Shown: one piece after another, positions 1 through 9,691 of the stretch
How the letters are laid out: the number at the start of each line of letters is the position of its first letter
How positions within the stretch are numbered: the first letter of the stretch is position 1
DNA from: Acidobacteriota bacterium
Lineage (GTDB): Bacteria; Acidobacteriota; Holophagae; Acanthopleuribacterales; Acanthopleuribacteraceae
DNA: 64,000 nucleotides
NCBI GenBank assembly: GCA_002747255.1
Contig: PDUC01000034.1
Location: 1-64,000 of the forward strand
Direction: 5' to 3'
Notes under the pieces: model-generated
Seen by the model: the letters and a program-made list of their open reading frames with translations, nothing else
The model's database searches: none
Told to the model about the DNA's origin: nothing
Made by a program: the position numbers and the translations under genes

Positions 1-86
1 TGTTTCTCTTTATCCCAGTATGAAACGGATTTGTAGACATAAACCACGCCCGTTTTTTTATTTTTCTGATGAACAATAGCAACCAT
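1..86 (-). mobile_element. IS4/IS1634-type transposase, 5' end only
   Basis: The minus strand from the ATG at 86 reads MVAIVHQKNKKTGVVYVYKS and continues SVSYWDKEK before the window edge. This lysine-rich opening with a VSYWDKEK motif is typical of the N-terminus of IS4-superfamily (IS1634-like) DDE transposases. About 28 codons are visible, so the catalytic domain cannot be checked and the element may be intact or broken to the left. An AAGGAGA Shine-Dalgarno-like sequence lies upstream of the start. End-like repeats sit just upstream at 101-197. Confidence 0.7.
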
Positions 87-100
87 GGTATCTCCTTTAC

Positions 101-197
101 CCTCGTTACAAGATTATACACATGTAACGAGGTTAAAGGCAAGCATTTTTTTCTTAAATCTAATTAAATATTTGATTAGCAATCAAATCTCGTTACA
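101..197. repeat. CTCGTTACA repeats upstream of the transposase
   Basis: CCTCGTTACA (101-110) is followed after 12 bases by its exact inverted copy TGTAACGAGG (123-132), and CTCGTTACA recurs in direct orientation at 189-197. A second inverted repeat, ATTTGATT (170-177) and AATCAAAT (181-188), lies between. The arrangement suggests an IS terminal end or a transposase operator, but the exact element boundary and target-site duplication cannot be set without the other end. Confidence 0.5.
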
Positions 198-199
198 AT

Positions 200-467
200 G
201 TATCGGGAATGCAGGGTAGACCGCATGGCGTTTGGAATAGGCGCAGCAATGACCATGAGTACAAGAGACTCAAACCATCCACCCGAAGAGGAACGGACAC
301 AGGGTCTTCAGTTGCCACCCACCAGATAAAGACTAACACCAAAAGCGAACAGCTGTTGCATAAGAAGGGCGAGTAAACCTTTGATATAACCTTGTTTTGT
401 CAAAACCATGACAAGAGAACGTATCCGATATTGTAAACAACATGGCGCTTATAAAGCCAAAGGGGTT
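200..467. other. gene-free stretch between IS end and DUF3999 gene
   Basis: About 270 bases without a convincing reading frame. The one long frame here (from 408) runs into the 3' end of the gene on the other strand and shows no family resemblance. No tRNA, terminator or clear promoter was seen. Confidence 0.5.
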
Positions 468-2417
468 TTACTTTCCAGAAGAGTCCATTTTTGGGAAAAG
501 CTTGACAATCAGACCTATCAACAGCAAGGTCACCAAACCCAAAATAAGGTACAGGCCCCAGCCCGAATCGAAAATTTGAATCAATTTCCCTTTCCAGGCT
601 TCCTGTTGCAGCTTTTCAATGGGTCCCATTTCAATTTCATTTGGCAAAGAGTTCATGAGTTCTTTGCGAACGAGTGAAAGATCAAAATTGGGAGTGCCTA
701 TTTCATTGTTCCCCCCAAAAACAGCGTATTCACCGGCCTGATGAGCGAGGAAAAGAAGTGTGGGAGAAAGGTAGGAGCCTTTTATGGAATGGATCTCAAT
801 GGGTTGATTATCGCCGTGATCGATTTCAATTTTAAACAGTTCCTGACCTGAAAGCGCACGAGGAAACCTCAACTTTAAATAAGTCTCATCTGTTGTTTTA
901 TTCTGCCAATGCACCTGTTGGATGGATTCCCAGCCCATATTTCCCGGTTTCTTCTTGCACAGCTGCAGTGTTCGATTGAAAATCCCCTCACTTTGCAGGG
1001 TAATTGCCTGCCAGTTCTCTGATGAAAAAGGCAGCGTCACTATGAGGGCAGATCGATTCTCTTGAGAATCCAGTTGTGATTCATACTCCAGAGCAAGCGT
1101 TTGCATTTCCTTTCTGCCATAGACAAACGGGACTAAATTCTGATTGTGAACCAATCTGATATGGTAATAAGTGGGATTCAGGCTGGCCTCGGCATTTAAC
1201 TTCATTTTGTAATAACCTGGCTCGGATACGGTTGCAATGGAGCGCCAGGTATAACCTTCTGCCTGAAAGTGGGCTCCTTGCATTTTGTATTCTTCAATAA
1301 GGGATTTTGTGGAATACTGTAAATTGGATTCGATGTTTTTCATGTCCAACGTGAGATCGATCCTACGATTGAGATCACCGGGATACATAAAGACAGGCTG
1401 CATTTGCTTATGCCCTGTTTGCAGTAAGTATGGCCCTTTCAAGTCCGCCTTGAAAACGATTCTAGGGAGCCTGACTGTGACATTCACTTTCTCAATAGCT
1501 CCCAGGTACTCGATATCGGGTTTCAATCTCAAAACAAGGATCTTGCCTGGCCAAAAGCGATTGAGTTTCAGTTCCAGCGGTTGATTGCGATCCTGGATGT
1601 GGCGTTGTTGTCCGGAGACAAGTTTTTTAAAATGCCTTTTCCCTGCTGCAATTTCTTCAATTCCCGCTTCCCAGCTTCCTTTGAATTGAACTTGTGTCTG
1701 AAGATCAAGCCGCGTTACATTCAAGCCTAGACCCGGAAGAAAGACTTTGATTTCAAAACACTTATCTAATTCTACCAAGTTAAAGTTCCCGGTTAAATTC
1801 AGTTCCCGCTGCGCGTAGGGTTTGCCGTTAGGGTTAATGAAGGCTGTCACACTTTCGATAGCAACCACTTTCTGATCAAACTTTTTGTCATAACTGTGGA
1901 ACGTCAACCGAATGCCTGTGTAGTCCTGGTCCGGGATGTCTATAGAAGCCCAACACGATTGATGAACGCGATAGATCGCTTGGTTTTCGGCAAGTTTTAC
2001 CCATTTCCCCGGCTCTGTTTGACCTTCAACCGTAACCTGACCGACATACGATCGGTCCTTGACCTGAATGCGCAGATCGGTGATCGTTTGAGCTTTTTTT
2101 AGATCTTCAAATAGCCAGGTAAACCCGCCTTTATCATTGAGTTCAACACGCTTGGGTTTCAATGGCACGGCCTCAAGATTGGTTTTCTCTTTCATGTAAA
2201 GCTCAAAAGGCCTGGGATTACCATCGGGTGCTTGAAGTGTCAAATCAATCAAGCCCTCTTTATGTGTGTAAACCAGTTCTGGCGGAAGAATGGATTCAAC
2301 GACAGCTTCTTTATCCACTTCCAACGTCGCCTGGGTCCGCCAATTCTGCGAAAAAGACTGACTGCCAATATAAAAACAGAAAACGATATTAATTGCGATC
2401 CATTTCATTTTCATCAT
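468..2417 (-). CDS. DUF3999 family exported protein
   Basis: A protein of about 649 residues matching the DUF3999 family, which commonly sits next to DUF2339 genes as it does here. The ATG at 2417 is preceded by AAAGGGAG at good spacing and opens a signal peptide (MMKMKWIAINIVFCFYIGS, cleavage near SQSFSQ). The long periplasmic region is rich in beta-strand-like sequence with discoidin-like stretches (WASIDIP, TGIRLTFHSY). One C-terminal membrane helix (GLYLILGLVTLLLIGLIV) precedes a short basic tail. The gene starts inside the last 29 bases of the DUF2339 gene, so the two are probably translationally coupled. The longer in-frame start at 2495 lacks a ribosome site. Molecular function is unknown; a cell-envelope role is inferred. 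Confidence 0.8.
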   Translation of the reverse strand: MMKMKWIAINIVFCFYIGSQSFSQNWRTQATLEVDKEAVVESILPPELVYTHKEGLIDLTLQAPDGNPRPFELYMKEKTNLEAVPLKPKRVELNDKGGFTWLFEDLKKAQTITDLRIQVKDRSYVGQVTVEGQTEPGKWVKLAENQAIYRVHQSCWASIDIPDQDYTGIRLTFHSYDKKFDQKVVAIESVTAFINPNGKPYAQRELNLTGNFNLVELDKCFEIKVFLPGLGLNVTRLDLQTQVQFKGSWEAGIEEIAAGKRHFKKLVSGQQRHIQDRNQPLELKLNRFWPGKILVLRLKPDIEYLGAIEKVNVTVRLPRIVFKADLKGPYLLQTGHKQMQPVFMYPGDLNRRIDLTLDMKNIESNLQYSTKSLIEEYKMQGAHFQAEGYTWRSIATVSEPGYYKMKLNAEASLNPTYYHIRLVHNQNLVPFVYGRKEMQTLALEYESQLDSQENRSALIVTLPFSSENWQAITLQSEGIFNRTLQLCKKKPGNMGWESIQQVHWQNKTTDETYLKLRFPRALSGQELFKIEIDHGDNQPIEIHSIKGSYLSPTLLFLAHQAGEYAVFGGNNEIGTPNFDLSLVRKELMNSLPNEIEMGPIEKLQQEAWKGKLIQIFDSGWGLYLILGLVTLLLIGLIVKLFPKMDSSGK

Positions 2418-5400
2418 AACTCCCTTTATCCGGGCTGCTGTCACCCGGCATAAACTTCTGATAGAGGTAAGAAACCAGAATAAGTACAAAAGCAAGTCCG
2501 ATAAAGGAGCCCACTCGATAAAGTTGTTTCAGCGATGCCAGATCAAAAATAAAGACTTTAACAGCTGTTGTAATGACCAAAACCATTGCAGCTCTTCTGG
2601 CTAAGGGATTGGAGAACACAATACCAAAGCTAATGAGACCGATGCCATAGATGAGCCAGCCCAAGCTGTAAGCAAACAGGTGAGGCCAGTGCCCTCTTGG
2701 CATTAAACTGAAGGAACGATCGGGTAGTCCGAAGCACAAAGCAATCTGGATATTGAGCACCACAAAGATAAAAACCGCAAGCACCGTACACAAAAAAGGA
2801 CCCTGTTTTATTTTAGGGACAGGCCAATTGGGCAGTTTTACAAAAATCAGGCAGATGGTGATCCCAATGATGAATAAATATGCCAGAGTAGGCCAGTTCA
2901 GAAGAGGTGCCATTGCGCCCGATTCCACCGGGAAGCGGAATGGCACCAGCAGAGATTGAACCATTCCCAGGATTAAAAGTACGAGTCCGGCCATTCTGAA
3001 GGGTTTATCCAGTCTTCTCCGCCAGATTAACAAAACGGTACCGTAAATGACCGCTCCGCAAGATGAAGCAACCGACTTCAACAGTGTGTGATTTAAAAAC
3101 AGTGTGAAAGACAGTCCTGGCTGAAAGAGCGTATTCTTTTCAACCTTCAAAAGCATGTAAAAGGTTAACAGAGCAAAAGCCAGGAAGGTGTTTTTTATGG
3201 TGGCACGTGACCAGGGTTCCTTGAAATACGAGAAAGACAAAATACCCAGCATGATAAGGTAGACAAAAAGAGCGGAATTCACCAAGGGTTGCATGGCGGC
3301 AACGGCATTGGGAAGCCACATGGGTAAACTCAACAAACCACAAGCTCCAATAGCAATTAAAGCCATTCCCGCTGCCTTCATCACCCGAGGTAGGTTCTTG
3401 AACTGCCAGAGAAGGACTCCCATGAATGTCCACCCTATCAGATAGACACTCCAATGCAGAAAATCCCCCTTTGGGTACCACTGATAGAATTGACTTGGCT
3501 CGGCAAAGAATTCTGCAATCACCACATGCATTAAGATGAATCCGGCAATCACCGTAAACCATCTGAATGTATTTGGAAGATGCAGCCGCTTTAATTGAGC
3601 TCTCGGAAATCCCGCTTGTGAAACCGACAAAGCCAGAGCAATTACAGCAGCAGCAAGAGCCATGGTTGACATATTGAGAACGGGCAGGCTATCCACTGTT
3701 TTTAACCCAGCGGATTTTTGCAAAAGCCCAAGAAAGCCAATTGGAGCCATTATCACAGCGGTATAACGCAATCCGGAATGCTCAACTCTTCGATTGAGCC
3801 ACAGCAGAGCCAACGCCTCAAACACCAGTGCCAATCCAAGCCAGCCCTCTGAAAGAACGAAAACGGGTAAGGTAGAAAGATAGAACAACAAGGCACCACC
3901 GTGAAACGCAAGGATGGCACTGCGCTCCTGTTTCTCTCTCAGCTGTTTGAGCAGGACAACAACAGCGGGTAGTTTTAGAAGGAAAAGTAAAAGGGGCAGC
4001 CAATCGCAAAGGGGGTGATCCCACATTCTCTTGACCGAGTAAAACAGGAAGACAGCTTGACCCGCCTCAAAAAGAGCCGTTGAGCACCAGGTCTTCTTCC
4101 ACAAAGTGTGATGTTTAAATGCAAAAAACGGTGAAACAATCGACAGGATGAAGAGTGTCAAAGACCAGACAATTGCCGCGAAGAGTGCTTCAGTTGTTAA
4201 ATCCGGCTTGAGAACCCAAATGGATTGGGCCACTAACGCAGAAAGTAGTGAAACCACACCCGGTGGTTCAAACTGTATTCGCCTGGTGAGGAAAAGAGCG
4301 ACCAGCAGAAAACAAAACAGTGTCAGCATACCTGGATGTGGGAAATAAGGGTATGGGATGAGAAAGGATGCTCCGATCAGAACAAAAACCCCGGCAGACG
4401 GAGCTGCCAGCAGCCATTTCTCCAGCTGATTCTCCTTGTGTGCTTCGCCTTGCGTTACCTCCAGAGTTTTAAGCCATCGCGGAACTTGACTGGCAGCCAG
4501 TAAAATTAACAGAGAAAGCAGGATACCTGTGATAAGCAGAAAAGCGAAAAAGCCAAGCCCTAACCCGCCATCTGGAATGTGATTCATCCAAAAGAGAGCA
4601 CCCGACACGAAGATGGCGAGGATGATGAAGACCTGGACAAATGCCCTGAATAAAAGGCTGACGCCAATGCCGACAATTTGCACCGCAAGCATAAGAGGCC
4701 AAAAATAGAGAGACCCCTGCGGGTTGATTATGACACCAATTAAACAAAGGACTGAAATAGCTACCGGATAGATTTTCAACCACCCTATTAAAGCTCTCTT
4801 TCTTCCGTATTTTTTAACCAGGAGTACCGGTCCCACGCTGCCAATCGTTCCGTAGAGAAAAACCAGGATAAATCCAAAGGAAAAAGATCGCGAATCGAAA
4901 CCTGTAAACATCCACATAAGTACGGGAAAAAAGCTCAACGAGGAATAGGGAACCACTTTCTTTACCCAGTCTTTTCTAAAATATCCCAGGGTATATGCAC
5001 ACGCGACGGCGATGCTTATCAGTAAGACAGGTTTCCAACCCTGATCCATGAGAATAAGCAAACTGGCGAAGAGGAGTGCGGACGTGAAAAGGACAATACC
5101 GCTCAACAAGATGGTGCGATACATGCGCGCTGATCCTATCTGCTTGATTAAAAACCAGGTGAAGATGATCAGGTTGCCGCCGAGAACCAGAGCTATCTCC
5201 AAACTGGATGGTTGATCAGCAGGCAAGAGAATGGCCAGAGACAGGACAAAAAGTGTACCGATGGAGGCCAAGGTCATGAGAGTGATGGACTCCAGTTTTT
5301 CAGTGACTTTGTACAAACCGAAATTGACTAAAGTGAGGTAGATGAACAGGAGCCAGAGAGAACCCGACTCCGACCCTAACATAACGGGTGTGGCATAAGC

Positions 5401-6264
5401 TCCTATGGCTCCGAGCACAGAGATTGAGATTCCACGATGAAAGACAGCCAATACAAAGGCGGTGGCTGATATGAGCGTCAACAAGGCAAAACCAGCTAAA
5501 TTGGGCAGATACGCGTAGTAAAGTGTGGCCGTAAAGACAACCGTGTACAAAAGGCCAATGCCCGCAGCCGTTACTGTGTGACGCATGACCAACAACCTGT
5601 TTTTATCAAATTTCCACGCCGATAAGAGGAGTCCTATTCCCAGAAGGGCTCCAATGGCCAGCCTCAGAGACGCAGGAATCCAGTTCCTTTCAATTGACAG
5701 TTTAATGAAGAAGATGCCGGCAATGAAGAGAGCCAGAACACCTAGCCAGGCAAACAGCCGTGTGCCGGTAAACTGTTCCCAATCCACATTGTCTTTAAAC
5801 TGCTTCCACTTGGTGACCCATTCGGGCTGCCTGGAGACAGCAATGCCCGGCAGGGTGTCTTCCAATGGATCGGTTGGCTGTATGGTTTCCTCTTCCTGTG
5901 CGGGCTCTGTATGGAGGTACTCCGGAATGGGAGGAGGCATTTCGGGAACCTCTTCTGCAACCAATGGCGGAGGTGAAATGGGTATTGTTTCGGCTGGAGT
6001 CTCTTCCGGCTGCTTCGGCTCGACGGTCTTTTCCTCAGGAGAGACAGCGCTTTGCTCAGTGGATCCATCGATTCCCTCTTTTTGGTGAGCTGTTGTTTGT
6101 GGAGCTTCTTCACCGGAATGTCGCTGTTCCTCCAACCTTTGTCGTAGAAACCGGATTTCATCGCGCAATACAGATAAATTGGCATCCATGATTTTGTCGA
6201 TATTGGAAATTCTAATCCAGAGTAAAGCGATCGCTGCGGCAAGCAACAGGTAAAGTATAACCAT
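2389..6264 (-). CDS. DUF2339 family polytopic membrane protein
   Basis: A 1291-residue protein. It opens with a single membrane helix (MVILYLLLAAAIALLW), then a short coiled coil and an acidic proline-rich linker to about residue 150. The remaining 1100 residues are a near-continuous series of hydrophobic helices, roughly 30 by eye. Length, layout and the overlapping DUF3999 partner are those of the DUF2339 family, whose biochemical role is not established. AGGAGG lies eight bases before the ATG. Its C-terminal helix ends in a charged tail that overlaps the start of the downstream gene. It is probably a co-transcribed envelope module with DUF3999. Confidence 0.85.
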   Translation of the reverse strand: MVILYLLLAAAIALLWIRISNIDKIMDANLSVLRDEIRFLRQRLEEQRHSGEEAPQTTAHQKEGIDGSTEQSAVSPEEKTVEPKQPEETPAETIPISPPPLVAEEVPEMPPPIPEYLHTEPAQEEETIQPTDPLEDTLPGIAVSRQPEWVTKWKQFKDNVDWEQFTGTRLFAWLGVLALFIAGIFFIKLSIERNWIPASLRLAIGALLGIGLLLSAWKFDKNRLLVMRHTVTAAGIGLLYTVVFTATLYYAYLPNLAGFALLTLISATAFVLAVFHRGISISVLGAIGAYATPVMLGSESGSLWLLFIYLTLVNFGLYKVTEKLESITLMTLASIGTLFVLSLAILLPADQPSSLEIALVLGGNLIIFTWFLIKQIGSARMYRTILLSGIVLFTSALLFASLLILMDQGWKPVLLISIAVACAYTLGYFRKDWVKKVVPYSSLSFFPVLMWMFTGFDSRSFSFGFILVFLYGTIGSVGPVLLVKKYGRKRALIGWLKIYPVAISVLCLIGVIINPQGSLYFWPLMLAVQIVGIGVSLLFRAFVQVFIILAIFVSGALFWMNHIPDGGLGLGFFAFLLITGILLSLLILLAASQVPRWLKTLEVTQGEAHKENQLEKWLLAAPSAGVFVLIGASFLIPYPYFPHPGMLTLFCFLLVALFLTRRIQFEPPGVVSLLSALVAQSIWVLKPDLTTEALFAAIVWSLTLFILSIVSPFFAFKHHTLWKKTWCSTALFEAGQAVFLFYSVKRMWDHPLCDWLPLLLFLLKLPAVVVLLKQLREKQERSAILAFHGGALLFYLSTLPVFVLSEGWLGLALVFEALALLWLNRRVEHSGLRYTAVIMAPIGFLGLLQKSAGLKTVDSLPVLNMSTMALAAAVIALALSVSQAGFPRAQLKRLHLPNTFRWFTVIAGFILMHVVIAEFFAEPSQFYQWYPKGDFLHWSVYLIGWTFMGVLLWQFKNLPRVMKAAGMALIAIGACGLLSLPMWLPNAVAAMQPLVNSALFVYLIMLGILSFSYFKEPWSRATIKNTFLAFALLTFYMLLKVEKNTLFQPGLSFTLFLNHTLLKSVASSCGAVIYGTVLLIWRRRLDKPFRMAGLVLLILGMVQSLLVPFRFPVESGAMAPLLNWPTLAYLFIIGITICLIFVKLPNWPVPKIKQGPFLCTVLAVFIFVVLNIQIALCFGLPDRSFSLMPRGHWPHLFAYSLGWLIYGIGLISFGIVFSNPLARRAAMVLVITTAVKVFIFDLASLKQLYRVGSFIGLAFVLILVSYLYQKFMPGDSSPDKGSYDENEMDRN

Positions 6265-6359
6265 TTAGGTACCTCCTCTGGACTTATAGACAAAACAACG
6301 AGGTTTGCATCACACAGACTAGCACCCTTTTACCAAATTACAAAGAAAACCCCAACCGC

Positions 6360-8678
6360 TTACTCAATACAGCTCAAAGCGTTAATTAAGGTTCTGATAT
6401 CAACACCCTGTTCAGGCCAGAGATTTAGCAATTCATCGAGTGTCTGACAACCCTGATGGGGAATTAGAATGGTGACTTTAAGTTCCAAGTCAGTGAAGCC
6501 GGTATAAGCGTGCAGAAGAATGTGCCAGGTTCCTTCCTGCGGGTTGGGTATTTTAATTAACTCATGGGAATTACTGGAAGCGGAACTCGCATCGTAGTCT
6601 GAAGTGGTTGGAACACTTCCAAATTTGACATAAATATCGGCATCACCGTTCTCACAAAGGGTCTCCACGGCCAGGCTCAAGGCATCTGCCGGCACCTCGA
6701 CCGAATAAAAGAGGTCTTGATTCGTCTGCTGACTTATTCCCGTTTCATGCAGTAACACCTCTTCTTGAGGATCGCGTGTCAACCGCCAAATTAAGGCAAA
6801 AGGTTGCGGTCCTTCGGGGATATTAAACCCTTTTACTTTTAATTGATAAGAACCGCCTTGTGCGTTTTTTATCCAGACGGCCTCGACATTGTTGATGCGA
6901 TCGGGATCGCCGCCCAACGCACTGGCATTATCGCCGAAGACATTACCCAGGTAGGTGCCATCTGGACCTGTTATCTCTAAATCGAGATCGTTGACCAAGT
7001 TGGTATTGGCCATGGGATTGGAAGGGTAATCGGTCCACACCAAAACCGCCTTGAGAGTCTGACCTTCGGCAATTTGAATGCTGTGCAGAGAATCCTGGCC
7101 GGTTAAAAGCCCAGTCTGATTGTCCACCATTTCAATGGTTTCAGGGTCACCATCAAAGTAAAGTGCGTCGTCCATGGTGATTCTGCCCCAACCCTGATTG
7201 TTATTGGGGAAACTGGATTCTCCCGACATGGGTCTGCCACTCATGATGACTGTTGCCTTTAAAAGAGCCGCAGAGGGAACCAGGGCATCTGCGGGCGTGG
7301 CGACACCCGATGGATAAAACCCGTCTTGATAGTACTGCATTGCCAGGGCTGCCATGCCTGCGGCTGTTGGGCAGGCCATGGACGTTCCCGAGGAACTGCG
7401 TGTGTTGCAATTAAAAGAGTTGATGTTAAAGTCATTGCGAGCAGAAATAATATCGTAACCCGGCGCTGCAATATCCGGTTTCAGCCGACCGTCAATAACA
7501 GGGCCGTTACTGGAAAAACCAGCTAGAGATCCGGCTTGCGAGCCGGGCATTGTGGCGGCAACGGCCATGACATTTTTTGCTGTTGCGGGGTCACTGATGG
7601 TTGGAGCACCAGAATGGCCGCTGTTTCCAGCCGCAAAAAAGACCAGAAAATCCCTGTTATCCCACATAAACTGGTCCGTCATTTGGCATTCTACGGTGTA
7701 GTTATTGGTCCCATAGTTTTCATGGGCACCCCAGCTGTTGCTGTGAATACGGGCACCATCGTCATAAGCTCGCTGAAAGATATCATTGTAGTAATCGGTG
7801 GGTAAAAAAGGCATGTCTGCGAAATCGTCTATAGCATATCCGCCATCCTGAACCACCAACCGTGCTGATGGAGCCATACCATCAGCAGAATCGTGGATAC
7901 CGTAAGGCGCTTGATCGCCGGCAATGGATCCGCCCACATGAGTGCCGTGGCCTTGGCTGTCCCAATTACCTTCCGAACCGAAATCCTGATAAGAAACGAT
8001 TTTGCGTTGATTGAGGTTGAGTGTCTCATTAGGTAAACCTGTGTTTTGGTCGTAAAAATAGCAGGAATCCGCATCAACACCGGTATCGAGGAAGCCTACC
8101 GTGACGCCCTCGCCGTTGAGTCCATGCTCAAACAGGGTTGTTAACTGATTTCCATCCAGTCCACTTTGACACACCCATACAGACTGATCATTCAAGAGCC
8201 TCATGGGACTCGCCAGGTCGATCCACAGCACATCGGGATTGGAAAGGAGTTGCGGGATCACGGTGTTGACATGGTCTTTCAACAGGCGAATTTTTGTCCA
8301 GGTAAAACTTGATCCCGATATAAAACCCATGGTTCGGGCTTTCTTTTTGGGTACAGCTATCTTTACCTCAGGAAAGGCCATTAGCCAGAGATCTGTCGAT
8401 TTGGTTGCTTTCAGACGTGATAAGGCATTTTGAAGATTAGAGGACATCTTGTTTTGAGAGTCAAAAAGTTGAACTTTTATACCGGCTTTGTTGTGACTGA
8501 TAGTCGTGTGGTCTTTGAGCTTTACCAGGTAGCGGCTGTTGCCAAGATAAAGCTGATGCACAGAAACCTGTTCCAGCCAGGCCTTCTGGTCTTTGCCGAT
8601 AACACCTTCAAAACTGACCACACGAAGCGAATCTGAAGACAAACTCACTGTTAAAATTAAAAATAAAGCACTCAGCAT
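6360..8678 (-). CDS. secreted subtilisin-like serine protease (S8)
   Basis: A 772-residue subtilase. Signal peptide at residues 1-17 and a propeptide-like region to about 170. The catalytic triad is intact: Asp198 in GFLDTGVDAD, His244 in SQGHGTHVGG, Ser433 in SSSGTSMACP, with the oxyanion Asn352 in AAGNSG. A beta-rich region (about 530-645) resembles the domain following S8 catalytic cores, and residues about 655-735 resemble a PPC (pre-peptidase C-terminal) domain. The last 35 residues (GCQTLDELLNLWP, IRTLINALSC) contain a Cys pair and may be a sorting or dockerin-like tail. A GGGGG stretch precedes the ATG. Likely role: extracellular protein degradation, perhaps exported by the type II system at 18.7-26.5 kb (inference). 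Confidence 0.92.
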   Translation of the reverse strand: MLSALFLILTVSLSSDSLRVVSFEGVIGKDQKAWLEQVSVHQLYLGNSRYLVKLKDHTTISHNKAGIKVQLFDSQNKMSSNLQNALSRLKATKSTDLWLMAFPEVKIAVPKKKARTMGFISGSSFTWTKIRLLKDHVNTVIPQLLSNPDVLWIDLASPMRLLNDQSVWVCQSGLDGNQLTTLFEHGLNGEGVTVGFLDTGVDADSCYFYDQNTGLPNETLNLNQRKIVSYQDFGSEGNWDSQGHGTHVGGSIAGDQAPYGIHDSADGMAPSARLVVQDGGYAIDDFADMPFLPTDYYNDIFQRAYDDGARIHSNSWGAHENYGTNNYTVECQMTDQFMWDNRDFLVFFAAGNSGHSGAPTISDPATAKNVMAVAATMPGSQAGSLAGFSSNGPVIDGRLKPDIAAPGYDIISARNDFNINSFNCNTRSSSGTSMACPTAAGMAALAMQYYQDGFYPSGVATPADALVPSAALLKATVIMSGRPMSGESSFPNNNQGWGRITMDDALYFDGDPETIEMVDNQTGLLTGQDSLHSIQIAEGQTLKAVLVWTDYPSNPMANTNLVNDLDLEITGPDGTYLGNVFGDNASALGGDPDRINNVEAVWIKNAQGGSYQLKVKGFNIPEGPQPFALIWRLTRDPQEEVLLHETGISQQTNQDLFYSVEVPADALSLAVETLCENGDADIYVKFGSVPTTSDYDASSASSNSHELIKIPNPQEGTWHILLHAYTGFTDLELKVTILIPHQGCQTLDELLNLWPEQGVDIRTLINALSCIE

Positions 8679-9052
8679 CTCTTACCCCCAGCAACTGATT
8701 TCCTACAGAAATCAAAAGAGTTCGTCCATTGAAGTCACAACAAACACTCTGTCAGCAATCAGGATGAAACAGACTGCGAATCCTGCATTCCTTTACGCAT
8801 TTTACCTTTTTTGCCGGTTCTTACACAACACTGTCATCGTTACTTGCATCACGCTTCTCAAGCTTTGACTCACTCTTTTTTCTGATTATCAGTTTACCAT
8901 TATCTCATTTCTTCAGCAGACAGTAGAGGTAAGCAACTCGATCGACTACATTGGGGTTTCAAAAAACGATTGCAGGAAAACCGACTCCGATCCATCGATC
9001 AGGAACAGGTTTAAACCGCGATCCAACCGTATACAAGTTGGGTGATTGCAGC
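8679..9052. other. gene-free spacer upstream of the subtilase
   Basis: About 370 bases between the subtilase start and the methyltransferase stop, both on the minus strand. It should contain the subtilase promoter and the end of the upstream transcript, but no convincing -10/-35 pair or T-tailed hairpin was found. A plus-strand frame from 8593 lies mostly over the subtilase start and has no recognisable content. Confidence 0.5.
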
Positions 9053-9691
9053 TCAACCACCTGTGAAAAAATCATCGTAGTACTTTTCGTTTTGGAATGC
9101 GGCAGTTGGAGTATGGGTTTGTTTTTGGAACTCGTACATGGCTATGGCGCCCGCGACGGCCACGTTCAACGACGGAACACCGCCCCATTGCGGGATCATG
9201 GCAATCTGATCACAAACTAAGCGGCTCGGTCCCAGTCCGCGGCCTTCGTTACCGAGCAGGAAAGCCGTTTTTTCGCAAAACTGTTGTTCAACAATAGGTT
9301 TTCCACCGATTTCCAGACCAACGATTTCAAAACCTTCGCTTCTACAGGCTTCCACCGCTTGGTTCAGGGAATGGAAGCGCCTCCTTTTCAAGGTTTGCTG
9401 GGTTCCCTGTGCTCCCGTTACTTTGATTTTCGATTTCCCTACAATCAGAAGTTCCTGACAGCCGAAGGCATAAGCCGAGCGAATCAACATACCGATATTG
9501 TCCGGCTTTTCAATATTGAAGACGATGAGCTTAAAAGGAATGGTGGTCTCCTGAGTGGCATAGACAAAGCCGTGTTTCAGCCCTGTGTTTATCTGCGAAT
9601 GTTTTTCGGATCGTGCCCTAATCTGTTGGAGGGGGTTCTGAAAGCCGTTTGTCCAGTTTTTCGATAATTTCTTTAACGGGATTGGTACCAA
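9053..9691 (-). CDS. TrmH/SpoU-family RNA 2'-O-methyltransferase
   Basis: A SPOUT-class methyltransferase core. Motif 1 is NIEKPDNIGMLIRSAYAFG, motif 2 FLLGNEGRGLG, motif 3 IPQWGGVPSLNVAVAGAIAM, the order that forms the trefoil knot binding S-adenosylmethionine in tRNA/rRNA ribose methylases. The protein is short and lacks the N-terminal L30e-like substrate domain of RlmB-type enzymes, so it is nearer TrmH/TrmL in size. The start is uncertain: the frame is open into hprK up to 9880 with no nearby ATG. The TTG at 9691, behind AAGGG, is a reasonable choice and would overlap hprK by 74 bases. A rarer start nearer 9620 is possible. The RNA target cannot be told from sequence. Confidence 0.8.
   Translation of the reverse strand: MVPIPLKKLSKNWTNGFQNPLQQIRARSEKHSQINTGLKHGFVYATQETTIPFKLIVFNIEKPDNIGMLIRSAYAFGCQELLIVGKSKIKVTGAQGTQQTLKRRRFHSLNQAVEACRSEGFEIVGLEIGGKPIVEQQFCEKTAFLLGNEGRGLGPSRLVCDQIAMIPQWGGVPSLNVAVAGAIAMYEFQKQTHTPTAAFQNEKYYDDFFTGG

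Noticed and set aside
408-677. 89-residue plus-strand frame
   Set aside because: Runs into the 3' end of the DUF3999 gene on the other strand; no ribosome site or family.
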